DNA of 64,000 nt from Deinococcus ruber (GTDB lineage: Bacteria > Deinococcota > Deinococci > Deinococcales > Deinococcaceae): positions 124,001 through 188,000 of the forward strand of contig NZ_BMQL01000004.1 in NCBI RefSeq assembly GCF_014648095.1. The letters are read 5' to 3'. Under the pieces are notes generated by a model. The model saw only the letters and a list, made by a program, of their open reading frames with translations, was not told where the DNA came from and did not search any database. Below are positions 21,112-31,734 of this stretch, piece by piece (within the stretch, counting starts at the first letter, position 1; every line of letters starts with the position of its first letter). Position numbers and translations under genes: made by a program.

Positions 21112-22170
21112 GTGAGAAAACTTCTCTTGACCCTGGCACTGGGTATGGGGACGCTGGCAGTCGGCGGCGCGGCCCTGGCTCAGACCACTCCAGCGCAGCC
21201 CGCCCCGGCGACTCCCGCCGCTCCTACAACCCCGGCTGCGCCCGCTGCCGATCCCTCCACGCCAGTCGCCACCGTCGGCAGCGAGACGCTGACACTCGGC
21301 CAGTTCGACGAGTACTTTCGTCAGCTCGTCGGGCGCACCGTGAACGCTCAGGGCGTGCCGCTGACCGATGACGTGCTGCCCAGCTTCAACCAGTACCGCC
21401 CGCAGATTCTGACGCAGTTTGCCCGGCAGCAGGCGGTGCTTCAGCTCGCCCGGACCGCAGGCTTCAAGCCCGATCAGGCGCAGCTCGACAAGGATCTGGC
21501 CGAGGCCAAGTCGGGCTTTACCGACGACACCGAGTTTCAGGACGCTCTGAAATCCAGCGGCTTCGGCAGCCTGGATACCTTCAGCGCCTCGCTGTCTGAT
21601 GGAGCTGTGTATAGCGCCTATCTCGACAGCCTTAAGGGGAAGTTCAAGTTCGGTGACGCGGTGGTCGCCAGCTTCTACCAGACCAACAAGGCTGCTTTTA
21701 CCCACGCGGCTCAGTCGTGTGCCAAGCATATTCTGGTGCCCACTCAGGCCGAGGCCCAGGACATCGTGAAGAAGCTGAGCGGCGGCGCGGCCTTTGCCGA
21801 CCTTGCCAAAGCACAGTCCAAAGACCCCGGCAGCGCGGCTCAGGGCGGTGACCTGGGATGCCTGAACGCGGGCGAGACGGTGGCAGCGTTCGACAAGGCC
21901 GCCTTTACCGGCCCGGTCGCCACGCCCCAGATCGTGCAGACCGAGTTCGGCTGGCACGTGCTGGTCGTGAACAGCCGCACGGCGGCAGGCGTCACGCCGC
22001 TCACCGAGGTCGCGCCCAAGATTCGTGACCAGCTGGCCGGAGACGCGGCGCAGAAGTACGTCAACTCGCAGATCGCCAAGATCAAGATCGCGACCATGCC
22101 CGAGGTGGTGACGGTCAAGGCCGATCCTGCTTCAGCGGCCCCTGCGGCCCCCACCCCAGCAGCACCCTAA
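21112..22170 (+). CDS. secreted PpiC-type peptidyl-prolyl isomerase (SurA/PrsA-like)
   Basis: A 352-residue exported foldase: signal peptide, a Pro/Ala/Thr-rich spacer, a SurA-N-like helical domain (about residues 60-200) and a parvulin domain (about 205-310) with HILVPTQAEAQ, FADLAKAQSKDPGSA, GGDLGCL and FGWHVLVV. It should help fold outer-envelope proteins. The GTG start at 21112 is six bases after TACAGT (21100-21105), which excludes the longer frame from 21004. A further Pro/Ala-rich tail ends the protein. Confidence 0.88.
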   Translation: MRKLLLTLALGMGTLAVGGAALAQTTPAQPAPATPAAPTTPAAPAADPSTPVATVGSETLTLGQFDEYFRQLVGRTVNAQGVPLTDDVLPSFNQYRPQILTQFARQQAVLQLARTAGFKPDQAQLDKDLAEAKSGFTDDTEFQDALKSSGFGSLDTFSASLSDGAVYSAYLDSLKGKFKFGDAVVASFYQTNKAAFTHAAQSCAKHILVPTQAEAQDIVKKLSGGAAFADLAKAQSKDPGSAAQGGDLGCLNAGETVAAFDKAAFTGPVATPQIVQTEFGWHVLVVNSRTAAGVTPLTEVAPKIRDQLAGDAAQKYVNSQIAKIKIATMPEVVTVKADPASAAPAAPTPAAP

Positions 22171-22299
22171 CCCAGCGGCGCAGTGTGCGGGGCAGCTCAG
22201 GACACGCGTCCGGGCTGCCCCGCTCCGTGTGGGCCAGGGTAAAGGCTGTCCCTGTTTTCCGCGCCACCGGGATTTTGCGTCATGCTCTACACTCTGCGG

Positions 22300-22908
22300 G
22301 TGGCCCGGCGTGTGAATCCCATTCAGGAACGGCAGCGGCGCACAGCTCTGGAGCGTGCCGCGTACCTCGCCATTTTCGAGCAGGGTTACGCGGGCGTGAC
22401 GCTTGAGCGCATCGCGGCCCATGCAGGCGTGAGTAAGGGCACGCTGGTGTATTACTTCGGCACCCGCGAGGGCTTGCTGGTGGCGGTCATGCGGCGTTTC
22501 GTGCGGACCATCGCGGCGGCGACCCGGCGAGCGCTGCGGCTGGCAACGACCCCGGAAGCGCGGCTGGTGGCCTACGTCGAGAATCAGTTTTATGCGGTAG
22601 ACAGCACCCGGCGCTTCTCGACGGTGTATCTGGACTTTCTGGCCGCCAGCACCCGCGACCCGGCACTGATGGCGGTGCAGCGGGCCTTTGTCGAGGAGCG
22701 CCACCGACTCGACCTGGAACTGACGCTGCACCTCGAACATCTGCCCAGCGCCGATGCCCAGCGGCGGGCGTGGCAGCTTCGGGCGCTGGTCGATGGCCTG
22801 AGCGTGCGCTTTCTGAGCGACCCGGCTCCCGATCTGAACGATTACCGCCAGCTGTGTCTGGATGGCCTGCGCGACCTGCTGGACATGCGCGAGCAGGACA
22901 AAAGCTAG
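22300..22908 (+). CDS. TetR-family transcriptional regulator
   Basis: A TetR repressor with the helix-turn-helix GVTLERIAAHAGVSKGTLVY followed by YFGTREGLL, and a C-terminal ligand domain of about 130 residues similar to BetI-like members (YVENQF, LDFLAAS). Start chosen as GTG at 22300 because TACACT ends six bases before it; the ATG at 22282 would place the promoter inside the gene. No divergent target gene is evident. Confidence 0.86.
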   Translation: MARRVNPIQERQRRTALERAAYLAIFEQGYAGVTLERIAAHAGVSKGTLVYYFGTREGLLVAVMRRFVRTIAAATRRALRLATTPEARLVAYVENQFYAVDSTRRFSTVYLDFLAASTRDPALMAVQRAFVEERHRLDLELTLHLEHLPSADAQRRAWQLRALVDGLSVRFLSDPAPDLNDYRQLCLDGLRDLLDMREQDKS

Positions 22909-22918
22909 GACAGACCGC

Positions 22919-23302
22919 TCATTTTGCCTTCATTCGCAGCGTCCACGAGCAGCCCTCATCGGGGTTGGTAAGCGAGTGGATGAAATAGCGCCCGGCATTC
23001 AGCACGTCGGTGGTGGCCTGGAGTGCGTGTTCCCCCGAAGCCGAGGCGATGGCCTTGCCCGCCTTGTCCCAGGGCTGGCCCTCGGGTGTCAGATACAGCG
23101 TGTACTGGCAGTTGGGCAGCAGATCGGCCTGAAGGTCGTAGCGGCGCTGTGCGATGCGGAAAGTCTGGGTCTCGGTGGTGGATTCGCCGCTGATCGTGAG
23201 AGCGTTGGGCGTGTGGAAGAAGGTGTACGCCGTCCAGATCAGCACTCCGAAGACGAGCAGGGCCAGCAGGAGCAGGAGAGGCCGGAGCTGTTTGATCGCC
23301 AC
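22919..23302 (-). CDS. hypothetical single-pass membrane protein
   Basis: A 127-residue protein with one N-terminal membrane segment (LLLLLALLVFGVLIWTAY) and an extracytoplasmic domain with two cysteines. The GTG at 23302 follows TACCAT by seven bases. The longer frame to 23380 would overlap the upstream gene. It ends 10 bases from the convergent TetR gene. No family recognised. Confidence 0.65.
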   Translation of the reverse strand: MAIKQLRPLLLLLALLVFGVLIWTAYTFFHTPNALTISGESTTETQTFRIAQRRYDLQADLLPNCQYTLYLTPEGQPWDKAGKAIASASGEHALQATTDVLNAGRYFIHSLTNPDEGCSWTLRMKAK

Positions 23303-23342
23303 GCGCTGAATGGTAGCAGAGAGGGGTATCGTTTCGGTCTGC

Positions 23343-23639
23343 CTACCAGTCCTCGCTGTCGGCTTCTTCCCAGGGGGCACGTCGGCGGCCCTTTTTCCCC
23401 TTCTTCCTGAGCGGGCGCGGTTCTAGAGCCAGCACGTACGCGCCGTTGCCACAGGGAGCCTGCACTTCGCCCAGCCGCTCGGTCGGATCGCCCTGCATGG
23501 TGCCTGCCGGGTGGTAGTGCTTCGCCGCGCAGTACGGGCACTCACCCACCGCCCAGAACAGCACCTTCGTTCCCGGCATCGGGAGGAGCTGCACATACAC
23601 GGTGGGCGTCGGGGCGGGAGCGCGTGATTTCTTTGCCAC
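23343..23639 (-). CDS. hypothetical basic protein with CPYC motif
   Basis: A 98-residue protein with CPYC at residues 34-37, a further His and Cys (KHYH, APCGNG) that could complete a zinc site, and a strongly basic stretch (RPLRKKGKKGRRR) near the C terminus. Possibly a small zinc-ribbon nucleic-acid-binding protein; no family recognised. Confidence 0.65.
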   Translation of the reverse strand: MAKKSRAPAPTPTVYVQLLPMPGTKVLFWAVGECPYCAAKHYHPAGTMQGDPTERLGEVQAPCGNGAYVLALEPRPLRKKGKKGRRRAPWEEADSEDW

Positions 23640-23706
23640 GCTTCAGGCTAGTGCAGTGAAGCGGGCAGACACCGTGAGCCAGGAAGGGTATCGGCTCCTT
23701 CGCTCA

Positions 23707-24336
23707 TCAGCTCCGGTCGACAGCGATTCGCAGGGCGAGGCCGCCCAGCACCGTTGCCATCACGTAGCGCTGCACCTTCAGCCAGGTGGGTTTGGTGGCA
23801 AAGAAGGCTGCCAGTCGGCTGGCGAACAGCACCAGCAGCAGATTCACGCTGGCACTGACCGCGATCTGGACGCTGCCCAGCAGCAGACTCTGGGTCAGGG
23901 CGCTGCCGTGCCCCTGATGAAGAAACTGCGGCAGCAGCGCCATATAGAACACCGCCACCTTGGGATTGAGCACGTTGGTCAGAAAGCCCATTTGCAGCAG
24001 TCTGGCGGGCGAATCGTGCGGCAGGCTGCGGGCCTCGAACGGCGACGCGCCGCCGGGCCGCACCGCATTCCAGGCCAGCCACAGCAGGTACACTGCGCCT
24101 GCCAGTTTGACCACCGAGTACGCATACGGAATCGCCAGAAACAGCGCCGTCAGGCCCAGGCTGGCCGCCAGCATGTGGACCAGAAAGCCCAGCAGCACGC
24201 CCAGCAGCGACAGCACCCCGGCTCGCCGCCCCTGGAGTACAGCCCGCGACAGCAGATAGATCATGTTCGGCCCAGGGGTCAGCACCAGCAGCAGAGCAGC
24301 CAGCGCGAACAGCAGCAGATCGTGAAGGGGCAGCAT
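23707..24336 (-). CDS. LysE-family amino-acid exporter
   Basis: A 209-residue transporter with six hydrophobic segments and the LysE/RhtB signature TPGPNMIYLLSRAVLQGRRA plus FLTNVLNPKVAVFYMALLPQ. Exports amino acids or homoserine-type compounds. The ATG at 24336 follows TACGCT by six bases; the earlier ATG at 24378 would add a stretch that includes this promoter. Confidence 0.88.
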   Translation of the reverse strand: MLPLHDLLLFALAALLLVLTPGPNMIYLLSRAVLQGRRAGVLSLLGVLLGFLVHMLAASLGLTALFLAIPYAYSVVKLAGAVYLLWLAWNAVRPGGASPFEARSLPHDSPARLLQMGFLTNVLNPKVAVFYMALLPQFLHQGHGSALTQSLLLGSVQIAVSASVNLLLVLFASRLAAFFATKPTWLKVQRYVMATVLGGLALRIAVDRS

Positions 24337-24436
24337 GAAATCAGCGTACAGGAACAGCACAGAAAAAAGCCCCACCATGACGGCAGGGCCTGTTGAACAC
24401 TAGTTGGAAGTGGGAACGCTGTCCCTGAGTCTTAAC

Positions 24437-27400
24437 TCAGTCGCTCGCGGGCAGCATGCCCCCCGTTCCAGCACTCTCGCCTTCTTCCTGCTCGCGCCGC
24501 TTGCCGCTGCGGTCTTTCTCGAAGCGGTAAAACACGCTGGGCACGATGTAGAAGGTCAGCAGAGTACTCGTGACCACGCCGCCCAGAATCACGATGCCCA
24601 GGCCGCGCCGGAATTCTGCGCCGTCGCCCTGTCCGAACACCAGCGGAATGCTGATCACCAGCACCGTCAGGGTGGTCATCAGGATCGGGCGGAAGCGGAG
24701 CTGCGCGGCTTCGACCAGGGCGTCGAACAGCGGCATGGTCTTCATGCGGTCGGTCACGAATTCCAGGTACAGGATGGCGTTCTTGGTCGCCAGACCCAGC
24801 AGGATCACCATGCCCAGAATCGTGATGACGTCCAGGCTGGCCCCGAAGATCCACAGCGCCCACACCGCGCCCACGATGGCGAGCGGCACCGGCAATTGCA
24901 GATACAGCGGATAGCGGAAGCTGTTGAACTGGCTGCCCAACACCAGATAGGTCAGCAGAACGGCCAGGATCAGCACCAGCGGCCCATAGATCACCAGGTC
25001 GCCGGTCAGGGCCGACGAGCCGAAGCTGCTGGCGTCGCCCAGTGTGCCGCCGTTCTTCAGCAGCCCCGCGTCGGTCACGCGCTTGATGATGTCTTTCTGG
25101 TAGGCGAACGGGCTGGGCGCACCCGGTTTCAGGTTGATGTTGATGGTGGCGGTGTAGGCCTTGTTGTAGCGGTTCAGCGTGGCCGGAGCTTCCTGCAGGC
25201 GGAAGCTGCCCAGGCTGGACAGCGGCAGATTGGCCCCCAGCGACTGTGAATACACCGTCTGAGACAGCAGCGCCTGTTCGGTGCCGACCAGCGCCGGATC
25301 GAGCTTCACCACGATGTCGATGCTGTCGTCGCCGTCGCGCAGCGTGCCGGACTTGCTGCCCTGGTTGTAACTCCGCAGCGCACTGGCGAGGTCGCTGGTA
25401 GTCAGGCCGCTGCCCGAGAGCGTGGCCTGATTCGGCACGAAGTTCAGTTCCTGGCGGGTTTCGCTCAGGCTGCTCTTGAGCACCGAGATATTGGCGTCGC
25501 TGCCCAGCAGGTTCACCACCTGCCGGTTTTTTGCCACCAGATCAGCCTGGTTGGGAGCCGTCAGGGCCAGCGAGATATCGTAGCTGCCACCGGGGCCGTT
25601 CTGCTGCGCCCCCACCACCAGATTGCTGCCCACGATGCCCGACACGAGCGGAGTCAGCGCCTTGCGGTACGTTTCCACCAGCGCGTCGATGCCCTGCCGC
25701 TGCGCCTTGGGAATCAGGGTCACATTGACTTCGGAACTCTGACCCGACACGCTGGTTGACACCAGTTTGATTTCCGGGCGGGCCAGCAGATAGCGTTCCA
25801 TGCGGCTGGTCGCGGCGTTGGTCTGTCCCAGGCTGGCGCTGGGCGGCATGGTCAGCGCGATGGAAAGCTGTCCGGTGTCGGATTTGGGCGTGAAGGCAAA
25901 GCCCACATGCCGAATCGGAATGGCGAGGCTCGCCAGGAACAGAAAGCCCACCAGCAGCACCCAGCCGTTACGCGGCAGCAGGTACGCGATGCTGCGGGCG
26001 TAGGCGGCGGCGACCCGGTTGACTACACCGTTCGTCCAGCCGTGCAGCGTGTTGGTCAGGGCTTCGAGCAGGCCCAGCAGCGCGGTCAGAACGTAGCGGA
26101 CAATCGCCAGCACCAGCGGATACAGCAGCACGCCGACAAAGGCGACTGGCCCGGCCTGACGTGAGATCGGCAGCAGCACCGCCAGCGCGTACACCACCAG
26201 TCCGATGAGGCCCCAGGCGCTCAGCAGCGTGCGCCGCGCAACGGCCCAGCGCAGCAGCCGGGGCAGAGAAGCCAGCCGCTGCCCCAGGCCGCGCCAACTG
26301 ATCGGTTCGGGGTCGGTGGTGTAGGCCATACGCACCGTCAGGAACAGCAGCGATTCCAGCCAGCTCAGGGTAATGGCCGCTGCCAGCCCCAGCCCGAACT
26401 GCCGGAAGAACTGCCCCAGAATGCCGGGCATGAACGACAGCGGAATCAGCACGGCCAGCAGGCTGAAGGTGGCGGCAGTCACGGCGCTAAAGACCTCGGA
26501 GCCGCCCAGAATTACGCTTCTGATGATGGTGTAGCCCTTGTCGCGGTAGCGCTGCACGTTTTCGGCCACGACGATGCTGTCATCGACCACGATGCCAATC
26601 GCCACGATGATGGCGAGCAGCGAGATGATGTTGAGCGTGAAGCCCATCAGGCTGTACAGCAGCGGCGCGGCGCTGACCGAGATCGGGATGGCGAGCACCA
26701 CCGCGAACACGGTGTTGAGGCGGCCCAGGAACAGCAGCACCACCAGCGCGACCGCCGCGATGCCGATGAAGAATTCCTTGTAGGTGTCGTTCACGCTGCT
26801 GCGCGTCTGCTGGGTGTCGTCTTTGGCGGCCACCAGCTTGTAACTGCCGGGCAGCAGCGCTTTGGTGGCGGCGGCCCGCACGTTATCGACCACCGACACC
26901 GAGTTGGTGCCCGACGCCTTGCGGATGCTGAGCAGCACGGCGGGTTGCCCGTTCAGGCGGGCGTAGGCGCTGGCGTCTTCGGCGGTGTCGCGCACCGTAC
27001 CGATATCCGATACGCGCACGCCGCTCTGCGAATCGACCAGGATGTTCTGCACGTCTGCCGTGCTGGTGGGCGTGTTGCGGGTCGAAAAGCCCACCTGTGT
27101 GCCGTTCTGGGTGATGTTTCCGGCGGGCAGATCGAGCGCCGATCCCTGAATCGCCGAGATCACGCGGGCGGGTGTCAGGTTGTACGACTGGAGTTTCTGA
27201 GGGTCGAGCAGTACCTGCACCTGACGGCTCGGACCGCCCGAAACCGTCACGTCGGCCACGCCATTGACGCGCTCCAGCAGGGGCTTGAGTTTGTCGGTGG
27301 CGTAGGTGCTGAGCGTGCTGATCTTCTCTGCGCCGCCCAGCAGGGCCAGCGTGATGATCGGCTGGGCGTTGGGGTCGAATTTCTGCACCACCGGGGCGTC

Positions 27401-27856
27401 GGCGTCGCTGGGCAGCGTCCCCCGGATGCCCGCCACCGCCTGACTCACCGCGTTGGCGGCGCTGTCGATGTTGGTGCCGTTCTGGTACGTGATGATGACG
27501 GCGCTCTGCCCAGAAACGCTGGTGCTGCTGATATCGGAAACGCCCGAAAGCGTACTCACGGCGTCCTCGATCTTGCGGCTGACCTTCAGATCGACCTGAT
27601 CGGGCGACGCGCCGGAGTAGCCAGTCGAAACCGCCAGCACCGGCACCTCGAAGCTGGGCAGCAGATCGACGCCCAGCCGGGGCAGGCTGATCAGGCCCAG
27701 CAGCACGATGGCTACGAAAATGCCAATCGAGAACACGTAGCGGCTGACGCTGAAATTGATCGCCGGATTGACCTTCGGTTCCGGGTGTTCGGCCTGAACG
27801 GGGGAGACGGGGCCGGGAATTGGGCGGTCGGGCTTTTCGAGGTTGGGCCTGGTCAT
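24437..27856 (-). CDS. RND-family efflux pump, inner-membrane transporter
   Basis: An 1139-residue RND permease: a cytoplasmic N-terminal extension of about 30 residues, TM1 ([15 protein letters not shown]), a large porter domain ([20 protein letters not shown]), TM2-6 with the proton-relay pair in [15 protein letters not shown], then the second half. A long extra hydrophobic stretch occurs between the halves (about residues 510-610). It is the last gene of a marR-tolC-tolC-adaptor-pump operon and overlaps the adaptor gene by four bases. Substrates are likely hydrophobic toxins or drugs; not decidable. Confidence 0.93.
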   Translation of the reverse strand: MTRPNLEKPDRPIPGPVSPVQAEHPEPKVNPAINFSVSRYVFSIGIFVAIVLLGLISLPRLGVDLLPSFEVPVLAVSTGYSGASPDQVDLKVSRKIEDAVSTLSGVSDISSTSVSGQSAVIITYQNGTNIDSAANAVSQAVAGIRGTLPSDADAPVVQKFDPNAQPIITLALLGGAEKISTLSTYATDKLKPLLERVNGVADVTVSGGPSRQVQVLLDPQKLQSYNLTPARVISAIQGSALDLPAGNITQNGTQVGFSTRNTPTSTADVQNILVDSQSGVRVSDIGTVRDTAEDASAYARLNGQPAVLLSIRKASGTNSVSVVDNVRAAATKALLPGSYKLVAAKDDTQQTRSSVNDTYKEFFIGIAAVALVVLLFLGRLNTVFAVVLAIPISVSAAPLLYSLMGFTLNIISLLAIIVAIGIVVDDSIVVAENVQRYRDKGYTIIRSVILGGSEVFSAVTAATFSLLAVLIPLSFMPGILGQFFRQFGLGLAAAITLSWLESLLFLTVRMAYTTDPEPISWRGLGQRLASLPRLLRWAVARRTLLSAWGLIGLVVYALAVLLPISRQAGPVAFVGVLLYPLVLAIVRYVLTALLGLLEALTNTLHGWTNGVVNRVAAAYARSIAYLLPRNGWVLLVGFLFLASLAIPIRHVGFAFTPKSDTGQLSIALTMPPSASLGQTNAATSRMERYLLARPEIKLVSTSVSGQSSEVNVTLIPKAQRQGIDALVETYRKALTPLVSGIVGSNLVVGAQQNGPGGSYDISLALTAPNQADLVAKNRQVVNLLGSDANISVLKSSLSETRQELNFVPNQATLSGSGLTTSDLASALRSYNQGSKSGTLRDGDDSIDIVVKLDPALVGTEQALLSQTVYSQSLGANLPLSSLGSFRLQEAPATLNRYNKAYTATININLKPGAPSPFAYQKDIIKRVTDAGLLKNGGTLGDASSFGSSALTGDLVIYGPLVLILAVLLTYLVLGSQFNSFRYPLYLQLPVPLAIVGAVWALWIFGASLDVITILGMVILLGLATKNAILYLEFVTDRMKTMPLFDALVEAAQLRFRPILMTTLTVLVISIPLVFGQGDGAEFRRGLGIVILGGVVTSTLLTFYIVPSVFYRFEKDRSGKRREQEEGESAGTGGMLPASD

Positions 27857-29154
27857 GGCTGTGTCCCTGTGGTGCTCTGCGCTCCGGCCTGGCTCACGGT
27901 CACGGCGCTGCCGTCAGCCAGGCTGGGCGGAATCGGATTGATCACCTGATCGCCTTCCTTCAGCCCCGTCACCACCGCCGTCTCACCCGATTCGGCCACG
28001 ATGTTCACGGGGGTCTGCCGCGCCGCGCTGCCCTGCGCCACGAACACCACGTTGCTGCCCCCGGTCTGCTGGATGGCGGCGGCAGGCACGCTCAGGCCAC
28101 CGCCGAGCTTCACGCGGTAGCGCACCTGCACCGACGCGCCCACCGGAAGTTTGCTGCCGGTGTTGTCCAGTCGCACGCTGATCGGAACGAGGCGGTCTGT
28201 TCCGGCCACCCGGTCGCCCTCCTTCACCCGTCCGGTCAGCTTCTGTGAGCCGTAGCTCAGATTCAGGGCGGTGCCGGTGGTCAGCGAGGCGGCGTCGCTG
28301 GGAGACACGCTGAAATCCACGCTCAGAGCCGAGGTATCGACCAGCCGGAAGGCGGTGGTGCCGGTCTGCACGTACTCGCCCACACTCAGCGGCAGGGTGG
28401 CGATCACGCCCGCAAAGGGTGCGCGGATGGTCGTATGGCTCAGGTTGTTCTGGGCGCTCTGGACGCTGCTCTGTGCCTGCGCCACCTGATTTTGCAGCAG
28501 CGGAATGCTGACCGTGCCGCTGCTGCCGTTCTGGGCAAGGCTGTTGCGGGCCTGCGCCACCTCCGACTGAGCCTGTGCCAGCGCAGCTTCCGAGGCGGTC
28601 AGGTCGGCCTTCGAAATACCGCCGAGCGAATACAGATTGCGGTTGGCGGCGGCGGTCTGCTGGGCCTTGCTCAGATTGGCCTGCGCCGAGGTCAGGGCGG
28701 CCTGAAGCTGACCGACGTTCTGCCCGGTGTTGCGGCTGGCCTGATCCAGATTGATCTGGGCGTTCTGAAGCTGAAGCTGAGCGCTCCTGAGGCTCTGGCG
28801 CAGCGCAGTGTCGTCGAGCTGGATGATGGTCTGTCCTGCCGTCACGCTGTCGCCCACCTGCACCAGCACACGCTGAACGGCTCCAGACGTCTGGGCCGCC
28901 ACGTTGCTGTCACGGCTGCTTTTGACGGTGCCGCTGGCGCTGCGGTCCAGGCTCAGACTGCCGGGCTTCGCGCTCACGGTCTGCACTTCCAGCGCGGCGC
29001 TCTTGGCGGGCGCGGCGTCCAGATTATTGCCCACTGGAATCGTCTTGGTCGTTGTAGTGGTGCTGGCAGTGGCTGCCGGGCGATTGCATGCAGACAGCAG
29101 CAGCGCCGCACTCACGCCCAGCAGCAGGAGCGTTCTGTTCTCGCGGCCTGCCAC
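27853..29154 (-). CDS. RND efflux periplasmic adaptor (MFP), lipoprotein
   Basis: A 433-residue membrane-fusion protein with a lipoprotein signal (LLLSAC, Cys near residue 22), barrel-sandwich halves around a long coiled coil rich in Gln/Ala (about residues 110-230), then beta-barrel and membrane-proximal domains (VSIPL, GTVKEGDRV-like segments). It bridges the RND pump and the TolC-type channel. It starts just after the short TolC gene and overlaps the pump gene by four bases. Confidence 0.9.
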   Translation of the reverse strand: MAGRENRTLLLLGVSAALLLSACNRPAATASTTTTTKTIPVGNNLDAAPAKSAALEVQTVSAKPGSLSLDRSASGTVKSSRDSNVAAQTSGAVQRVLVQVGDSVTAGQTIIQLDDTALRQSLRSAQLQLQNAQINLDQASRNTGQNVGQLQAALTSAQANLSKAQQTAAANRNLYSLGGISKADLTASEAALAQAQSEVAQARNSLAQNGSSGTVSIPLLQNQVAQAQSSVQSAQNNLSHTTIRAPFAGVIATLPLSVGEYVQTGTTAFRLVDTSALSVDFSVSPSDAASLTTGTALNLSYGSQKLTGRVKEGDRVAGTDRLVPISVRLDNTGSKLPVGASVQVRYRVKLGGGLSVPAAAIQQTGGSNVVFVAQGSAARQTPVNIVAESGETAVVTGLKEGDQVINPIPPSLADGSAVTVSQAGAQSTTGTQP

Positions 29155-29155
29155 G

Positions 29156-30208
29156 TCACTTCACCAGTCCGGTCAGGTCCTGCCCCGACGCCGCCGAAAG
29201 CGCAGCCAGCGCCTTCCACAGCGCGTCCTGTGCCTGCGTCAGCGTCAGTTGGGCCTGCTGCACGTTCACCTGAGCGCTCTGCACGTCTACGGCAGCCGCC
29301 GTTCCAGCTTTCAGGCGGGCCTGCGTCTGGGCGAGCGTGGTCTGGTTGGCGCTCAGGCTGGCCGCCGCGATGCCCACCTGTTTCTCGGCATTCTGGGCGC
29401 TGCGGTAGGCGTCTTTCAGGCTGTTCTGCGCCGACTTCTGGGCGTCCTGAAGGCTGCGCTGGGCGTTGCTCAGGGCGGTCTGGGCGTCTTGCAGCGTGCG
29501 GGCTGGGGTGTAATCGTTGTTCGACACGTCTACCGTCAGCTGAGCGCTGGCGACGCTCTGGGCTGCCTGCTGCACGCCGCTCAGCCGGGTGTCGAGGTTG
29601 GTCTGAAGGCTTGCGAGCGACACGTTCAGCGCGGGGGCTTTGGGCAGCGGCTGCAATTTCAGGTCGCCGCTCAGGCCCAGCGTCTTGCCGAGCTGCGCTT
29701 CCAGAATCGGAAGCTGAGCGCGGGCGTCCGAGAGATCCTGCGCCGTGCTGTTCAGAGTGTTCTGCGCCTTGGTCACGTCGAGCGCGGTGGCGGTGCCCGC
29801 CTTCTGCTTGGCCTGGGTGATCGCCAGCGTGCGGCTGTTCAGCGCCTGCTGAGCCGCGTACAGATCGACCTTCAGCGCCGTTTCGTAGGCATTGATGTAT
29901 CCGCTCACCACCGTCTGCATCACGTTCAGCTTGGTCGAGAGCACGTTCAGCTGGGCGCTTTCCAGACCCTGCTTGGCGCTCAGTTTGGTGGTGATGATGC
30001 TGGTCGGATCGGCGGCAGTCGAGGCATAGTTCGCCTGGGCTTTTTGCAGGTTGGCGCGGCTGGTGGTCAGGTCGGGGCCGCTGGCAAGTGCGCGGGCCAC
30101 CGCTGCCGGAAGATCGAGCGCCGTCTGAGCCGCTGCCCTGCCCGAGGCCAGACCGGTCAGCGAGAGGGTGAGCAGCAGCAGGGCGGGCGTGTAGGTGCGG
30201 GTTTTCAT
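29156..30208 (-). CDS. TolC-family outer-membrane efflux protein, short copy
   Basis: A 350-residue TolC-type protein with a signal peptide (LLLLTLSLTGLASGRAAAQ) and long helices with QSAQVNVQQAQLTLTQAQ-type heptads. It is about 100 residues shorter than usual for TolC channels, so parts of the beta-barrel or equatorial region may be reduced. It overlaps the 509-residue TolC gene upstream by four bases. The two are homologous; whether they form one mixed channel or two is open. Confidence 0.85.
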   Translation of the reverse strand: MKTRTYTPALLLLTLSLTGLASGRAAAQTALDLPAAVARALASGPDLTTSRANLQKAQANYASTAADPTSIITTKLSAKQGLESAQLNVLSTKLNVMQTVVSGYINAYETALKVDLYAAQQALNSRTLAITQAKQKAGTATALDVTKAQNTLNSTAQDLSDARAQLPILEAQLGKTLGLSGDLKLQPLPKAPALNVSLASLQTNLDTRLSGVQQAAQSVASAQLTVDVSNNDYTPARTLQDAQTALSNAQRSLQDAQKSAQNSLKDAYRSAQNAEKQVGIAAASLSANQTTLAQTQARLKAGTAAAVDVQSAQVNVQQAQLTLTQAQDALWKALAALSAASGQDLTGLVK

Positions 30209-31734
30209 GGCTGGCCTCCGGGCAGAGAATCGGTAGAAACGGTGGACAAGGGAACAGCGGATACGGGCAGAGCAGACGCAGAGACGGTGGAACCGGGCGC
30301 GAGGGCGTTCGGGACGAGCTGAATCAGCGCTGGCGAGAATTCACTGCTGGCGCTGCTGAGCGTGATGCTGGCGAGGTAGGCGTTATTGACGGCGGTGTCG
30401 AGGGTGTTCTGGGCCTGCTGCACGGCCAGTTGCGCCTGCTGCACGTCAAGCGCGGTGGCGAGTCCGGCCTGAAGGCGGGCCTGGGTACTGGCGAGGGCGA
30501 TCTGGGCGCGTTGCAGCGAGGTGCGCGGCGCGTTCAGCCCCGACAGCGCGTTCTGAGCCTGGGCGTATTTCTGCTGCACGTCGAGCTTCACGCTGTCGAT
30601 AGCGCTCTGAAGCGACAGCGTGGCGCTCTGCACCGAGGTCTGGGCACTGTGCAGGGTCGCGTCGCCGCTGGGATCGAGAATCGCCACGCTGCCAGACAGC
30701 CCCAGCGCCAGTGAATACGGCAGGCTGGACGCCGACAGCGGCAGGCTGGCACTGGCGCTCAGCGCTCCGGTCTTGAAATTCAGCGAACTGCTCAGGGTGT
30801 TGCCGTTGCTGCTGGTCGTGGTGCTGCTGGAACTGGCGAACTGGCCGAACTGGGCGCTGACGCTCACGGTGGGGAGGTTGCGGTCACGCTGGGCGCTGCT
30901 CAGGGCGGCCTGGGCGTCTTCGAGGTTGCTGCGGGCCTTCAGTACCTCGCTGCGGCCCAGCAGTGCCCGCTCGGTGATGGTGTCCAGTGGGGCGGGGGCG
31001 GCGGGCACCGGGGCCGCGCCGCTGAACTGCACGGAGCCGGGGTCAGGAGCGGTCAGGCCAAGCGTGTTGAACAGCTGCCGAATCGCGGTGTCCAGAGCGC
31101 TGCGGGCACTGTCCAGCGCGGCCTGCGCCTGTTCCTGGGCAGCCTGCTTGTCGAGCACGTTCTCCTGTGTCAGCGTGCCGCTCTGCTGCTGCGCCCTCGC
31201 CACCTCCAGGCCGCGCTGGGCCACACCGAGTTGCGCCTGTGCCAGCGTCAGCGCAGCCTGATCCTGAAGGATACTCAGGTACGTCTGGGCGGCGGTGACG
31301 GCCAGCTGATTCTGGGCGTCGCGCTGGTCGAGTCCGGCGCGGTACAGCGCACGCGTGGCCTGCCGGATGCTGTCCTGTGCGCTGCTCCACGGCAGCACGT
31401 TGATGGCTGCCTGAGCGCTGACCGAGACGCTCGCACCCACCGAACCGCTGTCTACCGGCGCTTTGACCGCCGTTACGTCGGCCCCCGCCGACAGGCTCAG
31501 ACCGGCGCGGGCGCGGGCGGCGTCCAGATTCTGCTGCGCCGACTGGTATTGCAGCGCGGCGCTGCGCCAGCCGGGAGCCTGCTGGAGCGCTGCGAAGGCC
31601 TGTTGCAGCGTCAGGGTGGTGACGGCAGAGGCGGCCTGAACCGGTGCGGGCGGTGCGGGAACGGGCTGGGCAGGAGCGGTCTGCGCCAGTGCTGCCGAAA
31701 CGAGCAGGGCCAGCGTGAGCGAAATGATCTTCAT
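30205..31734 (-). CDS. TolC-family outer-membrane efflux protein, full-length copy
   Basis: A 509-residue TolC family protein: signal peptide, two repeats of long alpha-helical hairpins with strand-forming segments (SVSVSAQAAINVLPW; ASASLPLSASSLPYSLALGL), and an Ala/Gln-rich heptad tail (LDVQQAQLAVQQAQNTLDTA). It should form the outer-membrane exit duct. It starts four bases inside the marR gene end (overlap) and is followed by a second, shorter TolC gene. Confidence 0.88.
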   Translation of the reverse strand: MKIISLTLALLVSAALAQTAPAQPVPAPPAPVQAASAVTTLTLQQAFAALQQAPGWRSAALQYQSAQQNLDAARARAGLSLSAGADVTAVKAPVDSGSVGASVSVSAQAAINVLPWSSAQDSIRQATRALYRAGLDQRDAQNQLAVTAAQTYLSILQDQAALTLAQAQLGVAQRGLEVARAQQQSGTLTQENVLDKQAAQEQAQAALDSARSALDTAIRQLFNTLGLTAPDPGSVQFSGAAPVPAAPAPLDTITERALLGRSEVLKARSNLEDAQAALSSAQRDRNLPTVSVSAQFGQFASSSSTTTSSNGNTLSSSLNFKTGALSASASLPLSASSLPYSLALGLSGSVAILDPSGDATLHSAQTSVQSATLSLQSAIDSVKLDVQQKYAQAQNALSGLNAPRTSLQRAQIALASTQARLQAGLATALDVQQAQLAVQQAQNTLDTAVNNAYLASITLSSASSEFSPALIQLVPNALAPGSTVSASALPVSAVPLSTVSTDSLPGGQP